From contig DEHU01000055.1 of the NCBI GenBank assembly GCA_002352125.1, forward strand, positions 4,786 through 17,766: DNA of 12,981 bases. The letters are read 5' to 3'. Source of the DNA: Competibacteraceae bacterium UBA2792. GTDB taxonomy: Bacteria > Pseudomonadota > Gammaproteobacteria > Competibacterales > Competibacteraceae. Position 1 is the first letter of the stretch. Every line of letters starts with the position of its first letter. Of the stretch, positions 7,684-12,981 are shown one piece after another. A program made the translations under genes and the position numbers. Under the pieces are notes generated by a model. That model ran no database searches. It saw only the letters and a program-made list of their open reading frames with translations, and was not told the DNA's origin.

Positions 7684-8151
7684 TCAGGCCCGCGCGATGG
7701 GTTGTCCGCCGCCGCCGAACACTTTGCGGGTGTCCTGATCGTAAAGGAAATCCAGCGAATCGCGGCCGCGCAAAATAGCTAGCGTCCGGTCGACGTGGTT
7801 CCGGCTGGCCGCGATCACGGCGCCATTCACTTCGTTTTGGGCGCGCACTTGTTCGGCGACCTTCTCCAGCGCCGTCCACAGTTGATCCACGCCAATTCGC
7901 TCCGCGACCGGCAACGTATCGACGTAAGCGGCCAATCCCTGCGCATCGGCGGCGATTCCCTGCGCTTGCAGGTAATCGACCCGGTCAGCCATCAACTTGC
8001 GCAAGCGATCCGTGCAAGCTTGTTTCTCGTTGACGACTTGCTCCAAACTCGCCGGGTCACGAGTTTTTAAAACGTCGTATTCGCGTTGCAACAACTGTTG
8101 CAGCCATTCGACGGCAGTCAATTCTTCTCGCAGCAGCATCGCCAGCGTCAT
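7684..8151 (-). CDS. flgN: FlgN, export chaperone for hook-filament junction proteins
   Basis: A 155-residue, mostly helical cytoplasmic protein of the FlgN family, which keeps FlgK and FlgL soluble and delivers them to the flagellar export gate. Length is close to the usual 140-160. Recognisable parts are a heptad-rich N-terminal half (LLREELTAVEWLQQLLQREY), the helix ending in VRAQNEVNGAVIAASRNHV (102-120), which matches the family's QNxxNG stretch, and the typical low-structure tail with FLYDQDTRKVFGGGG (136-149) that normally bears the substrate-binding region. It starts only 9 bases after the flgM stop, so both come from one transcript. Between its stop and the convergent cyclase gene (7566-7683) I see no clear terminator. 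Confidence 0.9.
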   Translation of the reverse strand: MTLAMLLREELTAVEWLQQLLQREYDVLKTRDPASLEQVVNEKQACTDRLRKLMADRVDYLQAQGIAADAQGLAAYVDTLPVAERIGVDQLWTALEKVAEQVRAQNEVNGAVIAASRNHVDRTLAILRGRDSLDFLYDQDTRKVFGGGGQPIARA

Positions 8152-8160
8152 CGGTCGCGC

Positions 8161-8463
8161 TCAGGAGAACAAAGCATCTTCGAAGTCGAGCATCTTGCGA
8201 GCAACCCGGCCCGAATCCACTTGGTATTCGCCGCTCGCGATGGCCTTGCGCAAAGCCGCGACCTTCGTTTCGTCGACCGACGGCTCCTGTCGTTCCGTTT
8301 CTAGCTGGCGCAAGCTCAAAGAGCCTGGTGTCAATTGAACTTTGTCGATTTCGCCGACCGGTTTATCCGGCAGCGATGCCACGTTCGACGGGGAAGCCCG
8401 CTCTACGTAGCCGCCGCCACGAACGGGCGGGGAATACGTTCCGGTAATTGGATTGATGGCCAT
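8161..8463 (-). CDS. flgM: FlgM, anti-sigma-28 factor
   Basis: A 100-residue anti-sigma factor that binds FliA (sigma-28) and holds late flagellar genes off until the hook is complete, when FlgM is exported through it. The N-terminal half is Pro/Gly/Ser-rich and probably disordered, as expected for an export substrate. The C-terminal half carries the sigma-binding pattern: [15 protein letters not shown] (41-55), [16 protein letters not shown] (68-83) and [13 protein letters not shown] (86-98). Length matches the family. It is preceded by a near-consensus sigma-28 promoter (8508-8534), giving the usual feedback in which FliA raises its own inhibitor. It sits 83 bases after flgA on the same strand, so it may also be reached from the flgA promoter. 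Confidence 0.95.
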   Translation of the reverse strand: MAINPITGTYSPPVRGGGYVERASPSNVASLPDKPVGEIDKVQLTPGSLSLRQLETERQEPSVDETKVAALRKAIASGEYQVDSGRVARKMLDFEDALFS

Positions 8464-8507
8464 GGTTAGTAATCCATCCCGTTAGTTCAAGGTAGGTATG
8501 TCAAGCA

Positions 8508-8534
8508 TTATCGGCCGAACTTTAAAGAACTTTA
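8508..8534 (-). promoter_or_regulatory. Sigma-28 (FliA) promoter for flgM-flgN
   Basis: On the minus strand the -35 TAAAGTTC (8534-8527) and -10 GCCGATAA (8515-8508) are separated by exactly 11 bases. The FliA consensus is TAAAGTTT-N11-GCCGATAA, so 15 of 16 defined bases match. Transcription would start near 8500, leaving a leader of about 37 bases before flgM. Confidence 0.9.
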
Positions 8535-8535
8535 A
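8517..8535. repeat. Tandem copy of the -35 sequence, 10-bp period
   Basis: GAACTTTAA occurs at 8517-8525 and again at 8527-8535 on the plus strand. The second copy contains the sigma-28 -35 element; the first lies in the spacer. The one-turn spacing may be chance or may offer a second contact for a regulator. Confidence 0.5.
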
Positions 8536-8549
8536 CGGAATTTCCGTTA
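8533..8549. promoter_or_regulatory. Perfect palindrome across the flgA stop codon
   Basis: TAACGGAA (8533-8540), one central base, TTCCGTTA (8542-8549). The outer bases form the flgA stop codon at one end and touch the flgM -35 element at the other. In RNA it could form a 7-bp stem with a 3-base loop at the end of flgA; as DNA it could be an operator. No T-run follows that would make a clear terminator. Confidence 0.45.
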
Positions 8550-9260
8550 CTGTCCAACTTCGACTCGACGGCTGGCCGTCACCGTGCCTTCGACCACGCG
8601 TTTGGACGTTTCGTTGCGGACTCGCAGCCGTTCGCCTAGATCGGCATCTTCCAAGGCGATGCCGCTGGAGCGGACTTCCATTCCTCCTTGCCGCATCACG
8701 ATCGTGACCGTTTCCCCTTGCTTGATCAGCGGTAGGGCCTTGACGGCTTGCGGTGCGACGACCGCCCCCGCCATCAGCGCCCGCCGCAGTTGCTTACCGG
8801 TCAGGCGTTCTGGCTCGGTTTCGTAGCCGCTCAGCAAAGCGGACAGTTCGCGGCGTTCGAGTTTCAGATCGGTGGCGTTCAGTACCGTTCCTTTGGGCAA
8901 GAAATGGCTTGACACCAGCACGCGGTCGAAAATCCGCACGTTGGCGTTCTGATAAACGGTCCATTGCCGAGGACCTGGACAGCGTACACCGACCGAAGTA
9001 TTGCCCGCCGTTTTGGCGCCGCCAGGCAAAAAAGCTTCCAGTGCCGCCCCGCATTTCGGCAGCCGCAACCGGGGATCGAGATTGCTCAAACGGATTTGCG
9101 GCGGCTCGGCCCGGTTCCGGTGCTGCGCTGTCAGGAATTCGTAGACTTGCTGTTGGATCGTCTCTAGCGGCTGAATCGTCTCCTCGGCCGCCGCCCAGGC
9201 CGGCGCGGCCAGCCCGCAACAGATCGACAGAATTGTTGGAAGCCAGCGATTCGTTCCCAT
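8547..9260 (-). CDS. flgA: FlgA, P-ring assembly chaperone
   Basis: A 237-residue periplasmic protein needed to assemble the flagellar P ring from FlgI. Residues 1-23 are a signal peptide (hydrophobic core PTILSICCGLAAP, cleavage likely after AWA). The N-terminal domain has C70 and C94 (RLPKCG and VRCPGPRQW), the conserved pair expected to form a disulfide. The SAF-type domain follows from about residue 110, with FLPKGTVLNATDLKLER, LRRALMAGAVVAPQAV and the terminal barrel ending GTVTASRRVEV, typical of FlgA. Length fits the family (about 220-240). The ATG at 9260 has a GGGGTGA sequence a few bases upstream. It is divergent from flgB, with a sigma-54-type promoter at 9372-9387 in the shared region, and is followed by flgM-flgN. 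Confidence 0.95.
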   Translation of the reverse strand: MGTNRWLPTILSICCGLAAPAWAAAEETIQPLETIQQQVYEFLTAQHRNRAEPPQIRLSNLDPRLRLPKCGAALEAFLPGGAKTAGNTSVGVRCPGPRQWTVYQNANVRIFDRVLVSSHFLPKGTVLNATDLKLERRELSALLSGYETEPERLTGKQLRRALMAGAVVAPQAVKALPLIKQGETVTIVMRQGGMEVRSSGIALEDADLGERLRVRNETSKRVVEGTVTASRRVEVGQ

Positions 9261-9371
9261 CCAGATTCACCCCATGCATGTTCGGGTGGCACCCCAAATC
9301 TTCGCCGCGTTTCGCGAGCGGCCTTTCGCCGTCAAGCATCGACGTGGCGTTCGTCCGGAACCGGTTATCGA

Positions 9372-9387
9372 AGCAGGTTGCATGCCA
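9372..9387 (-). promoter_or_regulatory. Sigma-54-type promoter facing flgA
   Basis: On the minus strand TGGCAT-GCAAC-CTGCT matches the sigma-54 consensus TGGCAY-N5-TTGCW at all defined positions but one, with the required GG (-24) to GC (-12) spacing. Transcription would start near 9362, giving a leader of about 100 bases before flgA. Confidence 0.65.
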
Positions 9388-9442
9388 CAAAAAGTGGCCT
9401 TTCTTGCTAACCACGAGATTAAAACGGCGGTTAGCCGTGAAA

Positions 9443-9458
9443 CGGCATGTCGTTTGCT
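9443..9458 (+). promoter_or_regulatory. Sigma-54-type promoter facing flgB
   Basis: CGGCAT-GTCGT-TTGCT matches TGGCAY-N5-TTGCW except at the first base, with correct GG/GC spacing. The start would fall near 9470, about 80 bases before flgB. Its distance and orientation fit a flgBCDE operon promoter dependent on an activator such as FleR/FlrC. Confidence 0.7.
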
Positions 9459-9550
9459 TCCTAAGAATTAGTATCGCGGTCGCGCCGTTTTTTCGGCGGA
9501 GCCTTCGCGATGATCGTCGAAGTTTGGATATCGCTCCAGGAGTTGCAGAA

Positions 9551-9940
9551 ATGGCCATCGGTTTCGAACGAGCGCTTAGCGTCCATGCCCAGACGCTGGA
9601 ATTGCGCTCCCGGCGCGCCGAAATTTTGGCGGCCAATCTGGCTAATGCCGACACCCCGAATTATCTGGCTCGGGACATCGATTTCAAAGCCACTCTATCC
9701 GGTTTGAGCGGCCGGGAAAACGCGCTCAAAGTGACGCACGCCGTGCACATGCAGGCTCGGGGTAGTGCATCTGGCGAACTGCTCTATCGGACGCCGGCCC
9801 AGATGGCCATCGACGGCAACACGGTAGAGGAGGAGCAAGAAAAATCGGCGTTTGCCGACAACGCCATGCGCTACCAAGCCAGTCTGCGGCTGTTAGGCAA
9901 TCGCGTCCAGGGCTTGTTGAGCGCCATCCGCGGAGAATGA
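9551..9940 (+). CDS. flgB: FlgB, proximal flagellar rod protein
   Basis: A 129-residue rod subunit exported by the flagellar secretion system and placed at the base of the rod. The family signature is clear: ILAANLANADTPNYLARDI (25-43), the C-terminal helix region NAMRYQASLRLLGNRVQGLL, and normal length (about 130-140). There is no cleaved signal peptide, as expected. The reading frame is open far upstream, but the ATG at 9551 is chosen because AGGAG (9538-9542) lies 8 bases before it and the protein then begins like other FlgB (MAIGFERAL). The gene overlaps or abuts flgC at 9937-9943 and opens the flgB-C-D-E operon. Confidence 0.95.
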   Translation: MAIGFERALSVHAQTLELRSRRAEILAANLANADTPNYLARDIDFKATLSGLSGRENALKVTHAVHMQARGSASGELLYRTPAQMAIDGNTVEEEQEKSAFADNAMRYQASLRLLGNRVQGLLSAIRGE

Positions 9941-9942
9941 CC

Positions 9943-10350
9943 ATGTCGCTATTCAGCGTTTTCGATATTTCGGGATCGGCGTTGCGGGCGCAAACCGTCC
10001 GCCTCAACACCACGGCCAGCAACATGGCCAACGTCGATAGCATTAGCAGCAGCACGGCGACGACTTATCGGGCACGCCAGCCGGTGTTCGCCGCGCAGCT
10101 CGACGACGCCGGAGACGAAGCGACCGGAGTGGACGTGCTGGGCATCGTCGAGAGCCAGGCGCCGCTGCGGCGCGAATACCGGCCCGATCACCCGCTCGCC
10201 GACCAGCAAGGCTACGTCAATCTGCCGAACGTCAACCCGGTCGAAGAAATGGCCAACATGATCTCCGCATCGCGCTCTTATCAAACCAACGTGGAAGTGC
10301 TCAACACTTCCAAGCAAATGTTGTTACGCACGCTCGCTTTGGGCGACTAA
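9943..10350 (+). CDS. flgC: FlgC, proximal flagellar rod protein
   Basis: A 135-residue rod subunit that stacks with FlgB and FlgF to form the proximal rod. The N-terminus MSLFSVFDISGSALRAQ aligns with E. coli FlgC (MALLNIFDIAGSALAAQ), followed by LNTTASNMANVDS, then ESQAPLRREYRPDHPLAD (70-87), YVNLPNVNPVEEM and SASRSYQTNVEVLNT (108-122), all FlgC hallmarks. Length is normal. Two start codons are possible: ATG at 9937 overlaps the flgB stop (ATGA), but GGAG at 9932-9935 is properly spaced only for the ATG at 9943, which also matches the family N-terminus. It is followed by flgD after 21 bases. Confidence 0.95.
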   Translation: MSLFSVFDISGSALRAQTVRLNTTASNMANVDSISSSTATTYRARQPVFAAQLDDAGDEATGVDVLGIVESQAPLRREYRPDHPLADQQGYVNLPNVNPVEEMANMISASRSYQTNVEVLNTSKQMLLRTLALGD

Positions 10351-10371
10351 CCGCAACGGGAAACAGCCGCC

Positions 10372-10638
10372 ATGACCACTATTTCTAGCACCGGAACCGC
10401 TTACGCGTCGTCCAGCACCAGCTCGACCGCCGCCACGGAGAAAAAAGCCAACGATCAACTCGATCAAGCCGATTTTCTCCGATTGATGACCACGCAGCTT
10501 CGAAATCAGGACCCGAACAAGCCGCTCGACGGCCAGCAGTTCATGGCGCAACTGGCGCAGTTCAGCACCCTTAACGCCATCATGGACATGAAAACGTCGC
10601 TGGATAAATTGGTGAAGGCGCTGGGAGTCGAGCAATAA
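10372..10638 (+). CDS. flgD: FlgD, hook-cap protein, unusually short (N-terminal domain only)
   Basis: An 88-residue FlgD. In other bacteria FlgD forms a cap at the tip of the growing hook and guides FlgE assembly. The conserved N-terminal core is intact: Ser/Thr-rich export region (1-22), FLRLMTTQLRNQDPNKPLD (35-53) and FMAQLAQFSTLNAIMDM (57-73). The protein then stops at VKALGVEQ. The C-terminal half of typical FlgD (about 220-240 residues in E. coli and Pseudomonas), including the Tudor and Ig-like domains, is absent. The next 135 bases before flgE hold no recognisable remnant in any frame. A ribosome-binding-like CGGGAAA (10357-10363) precedes the ATG by 8 bases. It may be a functional minimal cap protein or a truncated gene complemented elsewhere; gene identity is sure, completeness is not. 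Confidence 0.88.
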   Translation: MTTISSTGTAYASSSTSSTAATEKKANDQLDQADFLRLMTTQLRNQDPNKPLDGQQFMAQLAQFSTLNAIMDMKTSLDKLVKALGVEQ

Positions 10639-10645
10639 CCACCAC

Positions 10646-10671
10646 GATGGTCGGCCAGCTCCCCGACCGTC
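10646..10671 (+). promoter_or_regulatory. Stem-loop between flgD and flgE
   Basis: GATGGTCGG (10646-10654) pairs with CCGACCGTC (10663-10671), giving a 9-bp stem with one G-U pair and an 8-base loop, 8 bases after the flgD stop. No T-run follows, so it is more likely an RNA stability or processing element than a full terminator. The 135-base gap is otherwise empty and ends in the strong flgE ribosome binding site AAAGGAG (10759-10765). Confidence 0.45.
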
Positions 10672-10773
10672 AGAGTTCCGACGATTCGCCAGCCGCTGTA
10701 GCCGACGCCGACGCACACAAGAAAATCCGTCAACCGCTCGCCCCTACCAAATCGTCAGAAAGGAGAGCAAATC

Positions 10774-12171
10774 ATGTCGTTTCGCACCGCCCTCACCGGG
10801 TTGAACGCCGCCAGCGCCGACCTCGGTGTTATCAGCAACAACATCGCCAACAACAATACCACGGGATTTAAATCGTCCCGCGCGGAATTCGGCGATATTT
10901 ACTCGCTCAGCGATCTAGGCACGTCCACCCGTCGCAGCATCGGCACCGGCATCAAGCTCAACGCGGTCGCGCAGCAATTCAAGCAAGGCAACCTGGAAAC
11001 CACCAGCAATCCGCTGGATTTGGCCATCGATGGCGAGGGTTTTTTCGCGCTCAAGGATACCGATGGTTCGATGCTTTATACGCGCGCCGGGGCATTCGGT
11101 CTCGACAAGGAAGGCTATGTGGTCAACAGCCTTAGCCAGCGGTTGCAAGGTTATCAGACCAATCCAACGACCGGTCTGATCGATACCGGCAACGAAGGCG
11201 ATCTTCGCACGCAAACGGCCAATATCGACCCCGAGCAAACGACGACCGGGGAATTTGGGCTCAACCTCAACGCGGGCGAAGTAGCGCTGAACCCGGCGAA
11301 TTTCGACTTTAACGATTCCCGCACCTACAGCTTTGCCTCGGCGATGACGATTTACGATAGCCTGGGCAACGACCACAGCCTGAACGCCTATTTCGTGCGG
11401 GGCAGCGCGATTCCCGCCGCCGCTCCCGCTGGAACGACCGCCGCTTGGCAGGTTTTTTTCAGCATGGATGGCATGCAACTGGACGGTAGCGCTCTCCCTG
11501 CCGCCGGTGCTGCCCAACCTTATGGCACGTTGTGCTTCGATGCCTTTGGCAAGATTCTAGGGACCCTGGATGCATCGGGCGCCGCGACCGGCACGAGCGG
11601 GATCGTCTTGGCGGGCGCTGGCCTGCCGCCGGCTGGAACCGGCATCGTGCCCACCAACGGACCCGATCCCATTACCGGAATCGGGACTCCAAACGGCGCC
11701 GAAAGCCCGATCAACAGCTCCGGCACTCCGGCCGGCGTGACGATCAAATTCGATAGCGTGACCCAGTACGGCAGCCCTTCCAGCACCAATGCAGCCACCC
11801 AGGATGGCTATGCCACGGGTCGCGTCGTCGGCGTGGACGTCGGCGAGGACGGCAGCATTTCGGGCCGCTACAGCAACGGCCAAGCCAAGGTACTGGGGCA
11901 GGTGATCTTGGCGAATTTCCGCAACGCTCAGGGCCTGAGCCCCATCGGCAACTCCAGTTGGGTCGAGACTGCTGTTTCGGGGCAGCCGGTCAAGGGTCCG
12001 CCGGGCACGGCCAGCCTGGGCTTGGTGCGCGCCGGGGCGCTGGAGCTGTCCAACGTTCAGCTTTCCGAGGAGCTGGTGAAAATGATCAGCGCCCAGCGCA
12101 ATTTTCAGGCGAACGCCCAAGTCATCAGCACCGCCGACCAGATGACTCAGACCTTGCTGAACATACGATAA
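10774..12171 (+). CDS. flgE: FlgE, flagellar hook protein
   Basis: A 465-residue hook subunit; about 130 copies form the universal joint between rod and filament. The N-terminal helix region is typical: MSFRTALTGLNAASADLGV and SNNIANNNTTGFKSSRAEFG. NPLDLAIDGEGFFAL and the RLQG motif (123-126) follow. The surface-exposed middle (about 127-350) is rich in Gly, Pro, Ala and Thr and contains AMTIYDSLGNDHSLNAYFV, the FlgE core hallmark. The C-terminus ends SEELVKMISAQRNFQANAQV and TADQMTQTLLNIR, as in FlgE. It is somewhat longer than E. coli FlgE (402), mainly in the variable domain. A single cysteine (C254, GTLCFDAFG) is unusual for an exposed hook protein. AAAGGAG lies 8 bases before the ATG, a strong site that fits its high copy number. 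A terminator-like structure follows. Confidence 0.96.
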   Translation: MSFRTALTGLNAASADLGVISNNIANNNTTGFKSSRAEFGDIYSLSDLGTSTRRSIGTGIKLNAVAQQFKQGNLETTSNPLDLAIDGEGFFALKDTDGSMLYTRAGAFGLDKEGYVVNSLSQRLQGYQTNPTTGLIDTGNEGDLRTQTANIDPEQTTTGEFGLNLNAGEVALNPANFDFNDSRTYSFASAMTIYDSLGNDHSLNAYFVRGSAIPAAAPAGTTAAWQVFFSMDGMQLDGSALPAAGAAQPYGTLCFDAFGKILGTLDASGAATGTSGIVLAGAGLPPAGTGIVPTNGPDPITGIGTPNGAESPINSSGTPAGVTIKFDSVTQYGSPSSTNAATQDGYATGRVVGVDVGEDGSISGRYSNGQAKVLGQVILANFRNAQGLSPIGNSSWVETAVSGQPVKGPPGTASLGLVRAGALELSNVQLSEELVKMISAQRNFQANAQVISTADQMTQTLLNIR

Positions 12172-12222
12172 AGCCGAGGTGATCGCCCGCGACGGGTTTT
12201 AAGCAATCGGCGCCGGCTTTTT
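12170..12222 (+). terminator. Probable rho-independent terminator after flgE
   Basis: Directly at the flgE stop, AAAGCCG (12170-12176) can pair with CGGCTTT (12214-12220), which runs into five Ts. Inside lies a second small hairpin, CCCG-CGA-CGGG (12186-12196), followed by TTTT. The stem is interrupted, so efficiency is uncertain, but the arrangement suggests that the flgB-E transcript ends here at least in part. Confidence 0.5.
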
Positions 12223-12294
12223 CCCTCTCTGGCTTTCGGGGAAAAATTAAGGCGCCAACAGGCTCAGCAATTTTTTTGCGAAAGGATCGAATCA
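12223..12294 (+). promoter_or_regulatory. Leader of the last gene, with ribosome binding site
   Basis: The 72 bases after the terminator include AT-rich runs (12237-12250 and 12269-12277) and AAAGGA (12281-12286), 8 bases before the ATG at 12295. I found no sigma-54 or sigma-28 promoter here, so transcription may come from read-through or from an unrecognised promoter. Confidence 0.4.
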
Positions 12295-12981
12295 ATGTCC
12301 ATGAATATCGGTTTAACCGGCCTTAAAGCGGCTACCACTCATCTCGATGTAGTCTCGAACAATGTTGCCAACGCCAGCACCACCGGTTTTAAAAGCGGAC
12401 GCGCCGAATTTGGCGACTTGGTGGACCCCAATGCGGGCGAGAGTCCTGGCCTTGGGGTAAAAACCCAGGCCATCAACCAGCAATTCTTGCAGGGTGGCAC
12501 GATTACCACCGGCAACGCCCTGGACTTGGCGATCAACGGCAGCGGTTTTTTCGTCGTCAAGGACGACACCGGCACCTCTTACACCCGCGCCGGCAGTTTT
12601 CACGTCGATAAAGACGGTTACATCGTCAACAACCTCGACCAAAGGCTCCAGGGGACCGGCGGGGATTTGCAGCTCACCAATCCTCCGGTGACCAATATCG
12701 CGATCGACAAAAACGGCAACATTACGGCCAAGGACAATACCGGCGCAGATATCGGTCCCATTGGTCCGATAGCCTTGGTCAACTTTCCGAACGTGCAGGG
12801 GCTCAAGAACATAGGCGACACTCAGTGGGTGGCAACCCCCGAAGCCGGCGCTCCCAGCGCGCTTGCGGCGCCGGGGACCGGCAGCCTCGGCTTGCTGTCG
12901 AGCGGCGCCCTGGAGTCCTCCAACGTCGAAATCACCGAGCAACTGGTAGATATGATCATCGCCCAGCGCGATTTTCAGGCC
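12295..12981 (+). CDS. Short FlgE-like hook/rod family protein at the flgF position (3' end outside window)
   Basis: An open reading frame of 229 codons runs off the window end. It belongs to the FlgE/FlgF/FlgG family of axial flagellar proteins. The N-terminus reads MSMNIGLTGLKAATTHLDVV and SNNVANASTTGFKSGRAEFG, nearly parallel to the FlgE just upstream and unlike the usual FlgF opening. NALDLAINGSGFFVVKDD, the RLQG motif (117-120) and the C-terminal blocks IALVNFPNVQGLKNIG and GSLGLLSSGALESSNVEIT also match FlgE. The middle differs: only 11 residues stand between RLQG and the next shared block, where FlgE has about 225, so the exposed hook domain is missing. With roughly 20 residues still to come it would be about 250 long, the size of FlgF or FlgG. 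Gene order (after flgBCDE) favours a rod protein used as FlgF; a second, mini-hook protein is the alternative. The ATG is set by AAAGGA 8 bases upstream. Confidence 0.85.
   Translation, partial: MSMNIGLTGLKAATTHLDVVSNNVANASTTGFKSGRAEFGDLVDPNAGESPGLGVKTQAINQQFLQGGTITTGNALDLAINGSGFFVVKDDTGTSYTRAGSFHVDKDGYIVNNLDQRLQGTGGDLQLTNPPVTNIAIDKNGNITAKDNTGADIGPIGPIALVNFPNVQGLKNIGDTQWVATPEAGAPSALAAPGTGSLGLLSSGALESSNVEITEQLVDMIIAQRDFQA

Larger units (their letters stand above)
9261..9550. promoter_or_regulatory. Divergent control region between flgA and flgB
   Basis: These 290 bases hold no credible gene. They contain one sigma-54-type promoter for each direction, plus short inverted repeats: GCCAC-AAAAA-GTGGC (9384-9398), which overlaps the -24 end of the flgA promoter, and ACGGC-GGTTA-GCCGT (9424-9438), just ahead of the flgB promoter. 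The ACGGC motif recurs at 9442-9446. The flgB ribosome binding site AGGAG is at 9538-9542. Confidence 0.6.

Noticed and set aside
7313..7879. Minus-strand frame of 188 codons with a hydrophobic stretch between the cyclase and flgN
   Set aside because: It overlaps both genes out of frame, and no family resemblance or start signal is visible; the 118-base gap holds nothing else I can support.
9286..9301. TGGCAC as a third sigma-54 promoter on the plus strand
   Set aside because: The -24 half is perfect, but no GC occurs at the -12 position.
9395..9408. TGGCC...TTGCT as a sigma-54 promoter on the plus strand
   Set aside because: The GG to GC spacing is two bases too short for sigma-54 recognition.
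9274..9471. Small 65-codon plus-strand frame in the flgA-flgB region
   Set aside because: No ribosome binding site or family motif, and it spans both sigma-54-type promoters and the inverted repeats.
8753..9550. N-terminal extension of flgB to a 395-residue protein
   Set aside because: The added 266 residues are antisense to flgA and cover the promoter region; the strong ribosome binding site and family alignment fix the start at 9551.
8794..9654. Long minus-strand reading frame (286 codons) across flgA and flgB
   Set aside because: It overlaps flgA in another frame and crosses the control region; its composition is Arg/Ala-rich with no family motif, as expected for a shadow frame.
1..12981. 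CRISPR array, tRNA, rRNA, insertion sequence or phage integration site
   Set aside because: I saw no regularly spaced repeats, cloverleaf sequence, transposase, integrase or terminal repeats; only the BRO-N gene has a phage flavour.

Overview
The window looks like a chromosomal segment of a motile gammaproteobacterium: GC-rich codon use, a Gram-negative RND copper/silver pump, and a flagellar rod/hook cluster with sigma-54-type and sigma-28-type promoter sequences, a layout familiar from polar-flagellated gammaproteobacteria such as Pseudomonas. No species-level call is possible from the sequence alone.

Layout. (1) Bases 1-408: the 3' end of moaA (molybdenum cofactor biosynthesis), cut by the window edge. 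(2) 450-1070, minus strand: a phage-type BRO-N antirepressor-like gene, converging on moaA and divergent from the copper genes. (3) 1234-6365, plus strand: a copper/silver efflux operon made of a small secreted Cys/His-rich protein, a CusB-type adaptor carrying both an N-terminal heavy-metal-binding motif and a C-terminal CusF-like domain, and a CusA pump whose three methionine relay ligands are all present. No outer-membrane channel gene and no two-component regulator lie in the window. (4) 6366-7565: an AT-rich leader and a membrane-anchored GGDEF diguanylate cyclase with intact active and inhibitory sites. (5) 7684-9260, minus strand: flgA-flgM-flgN, with a near-perfect sigma-28 promoter just ahead of flgM. 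(6) 9261-9550: a divergent control region with one sigma-54-type promoter facing each way. (7) 9551-12171, plus strand: flgB-flgC-flgD-flgE, followed by a terminator-like structure. (8) 12295 to the end: an open-ended gene for a short hook/rod family protein at the position usually held by flgF, but resembling a FlgE without its middle domain.

How the parts work together. The copper genes would take Cu(I)/Ag(I) from the periplasm (secreted protein, adaptor metal sites) and pass it along the CusA methionine path to an outer-membrane channel encoded elsewhere. In the flagellar part, sigma-54 would drive flgA and flgB-E for rod and hook building. Sigma-28 would then raise FlgM and FlgN once the hook is complete. 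The diguanylate cyclase beside them may tune motility through c-di-GMP, but only proximity supports that.

The least ordinary points are the 88-residue FlgD, which lacks the whole C-terminal part of the hook-cap protein; the mini-FlgE-like gene after flgE; the adaptor with metal-binding modules at both ends; and several unassigned palindromes in control regions. I did not find a clearly new multi-gene defence or mobile system.
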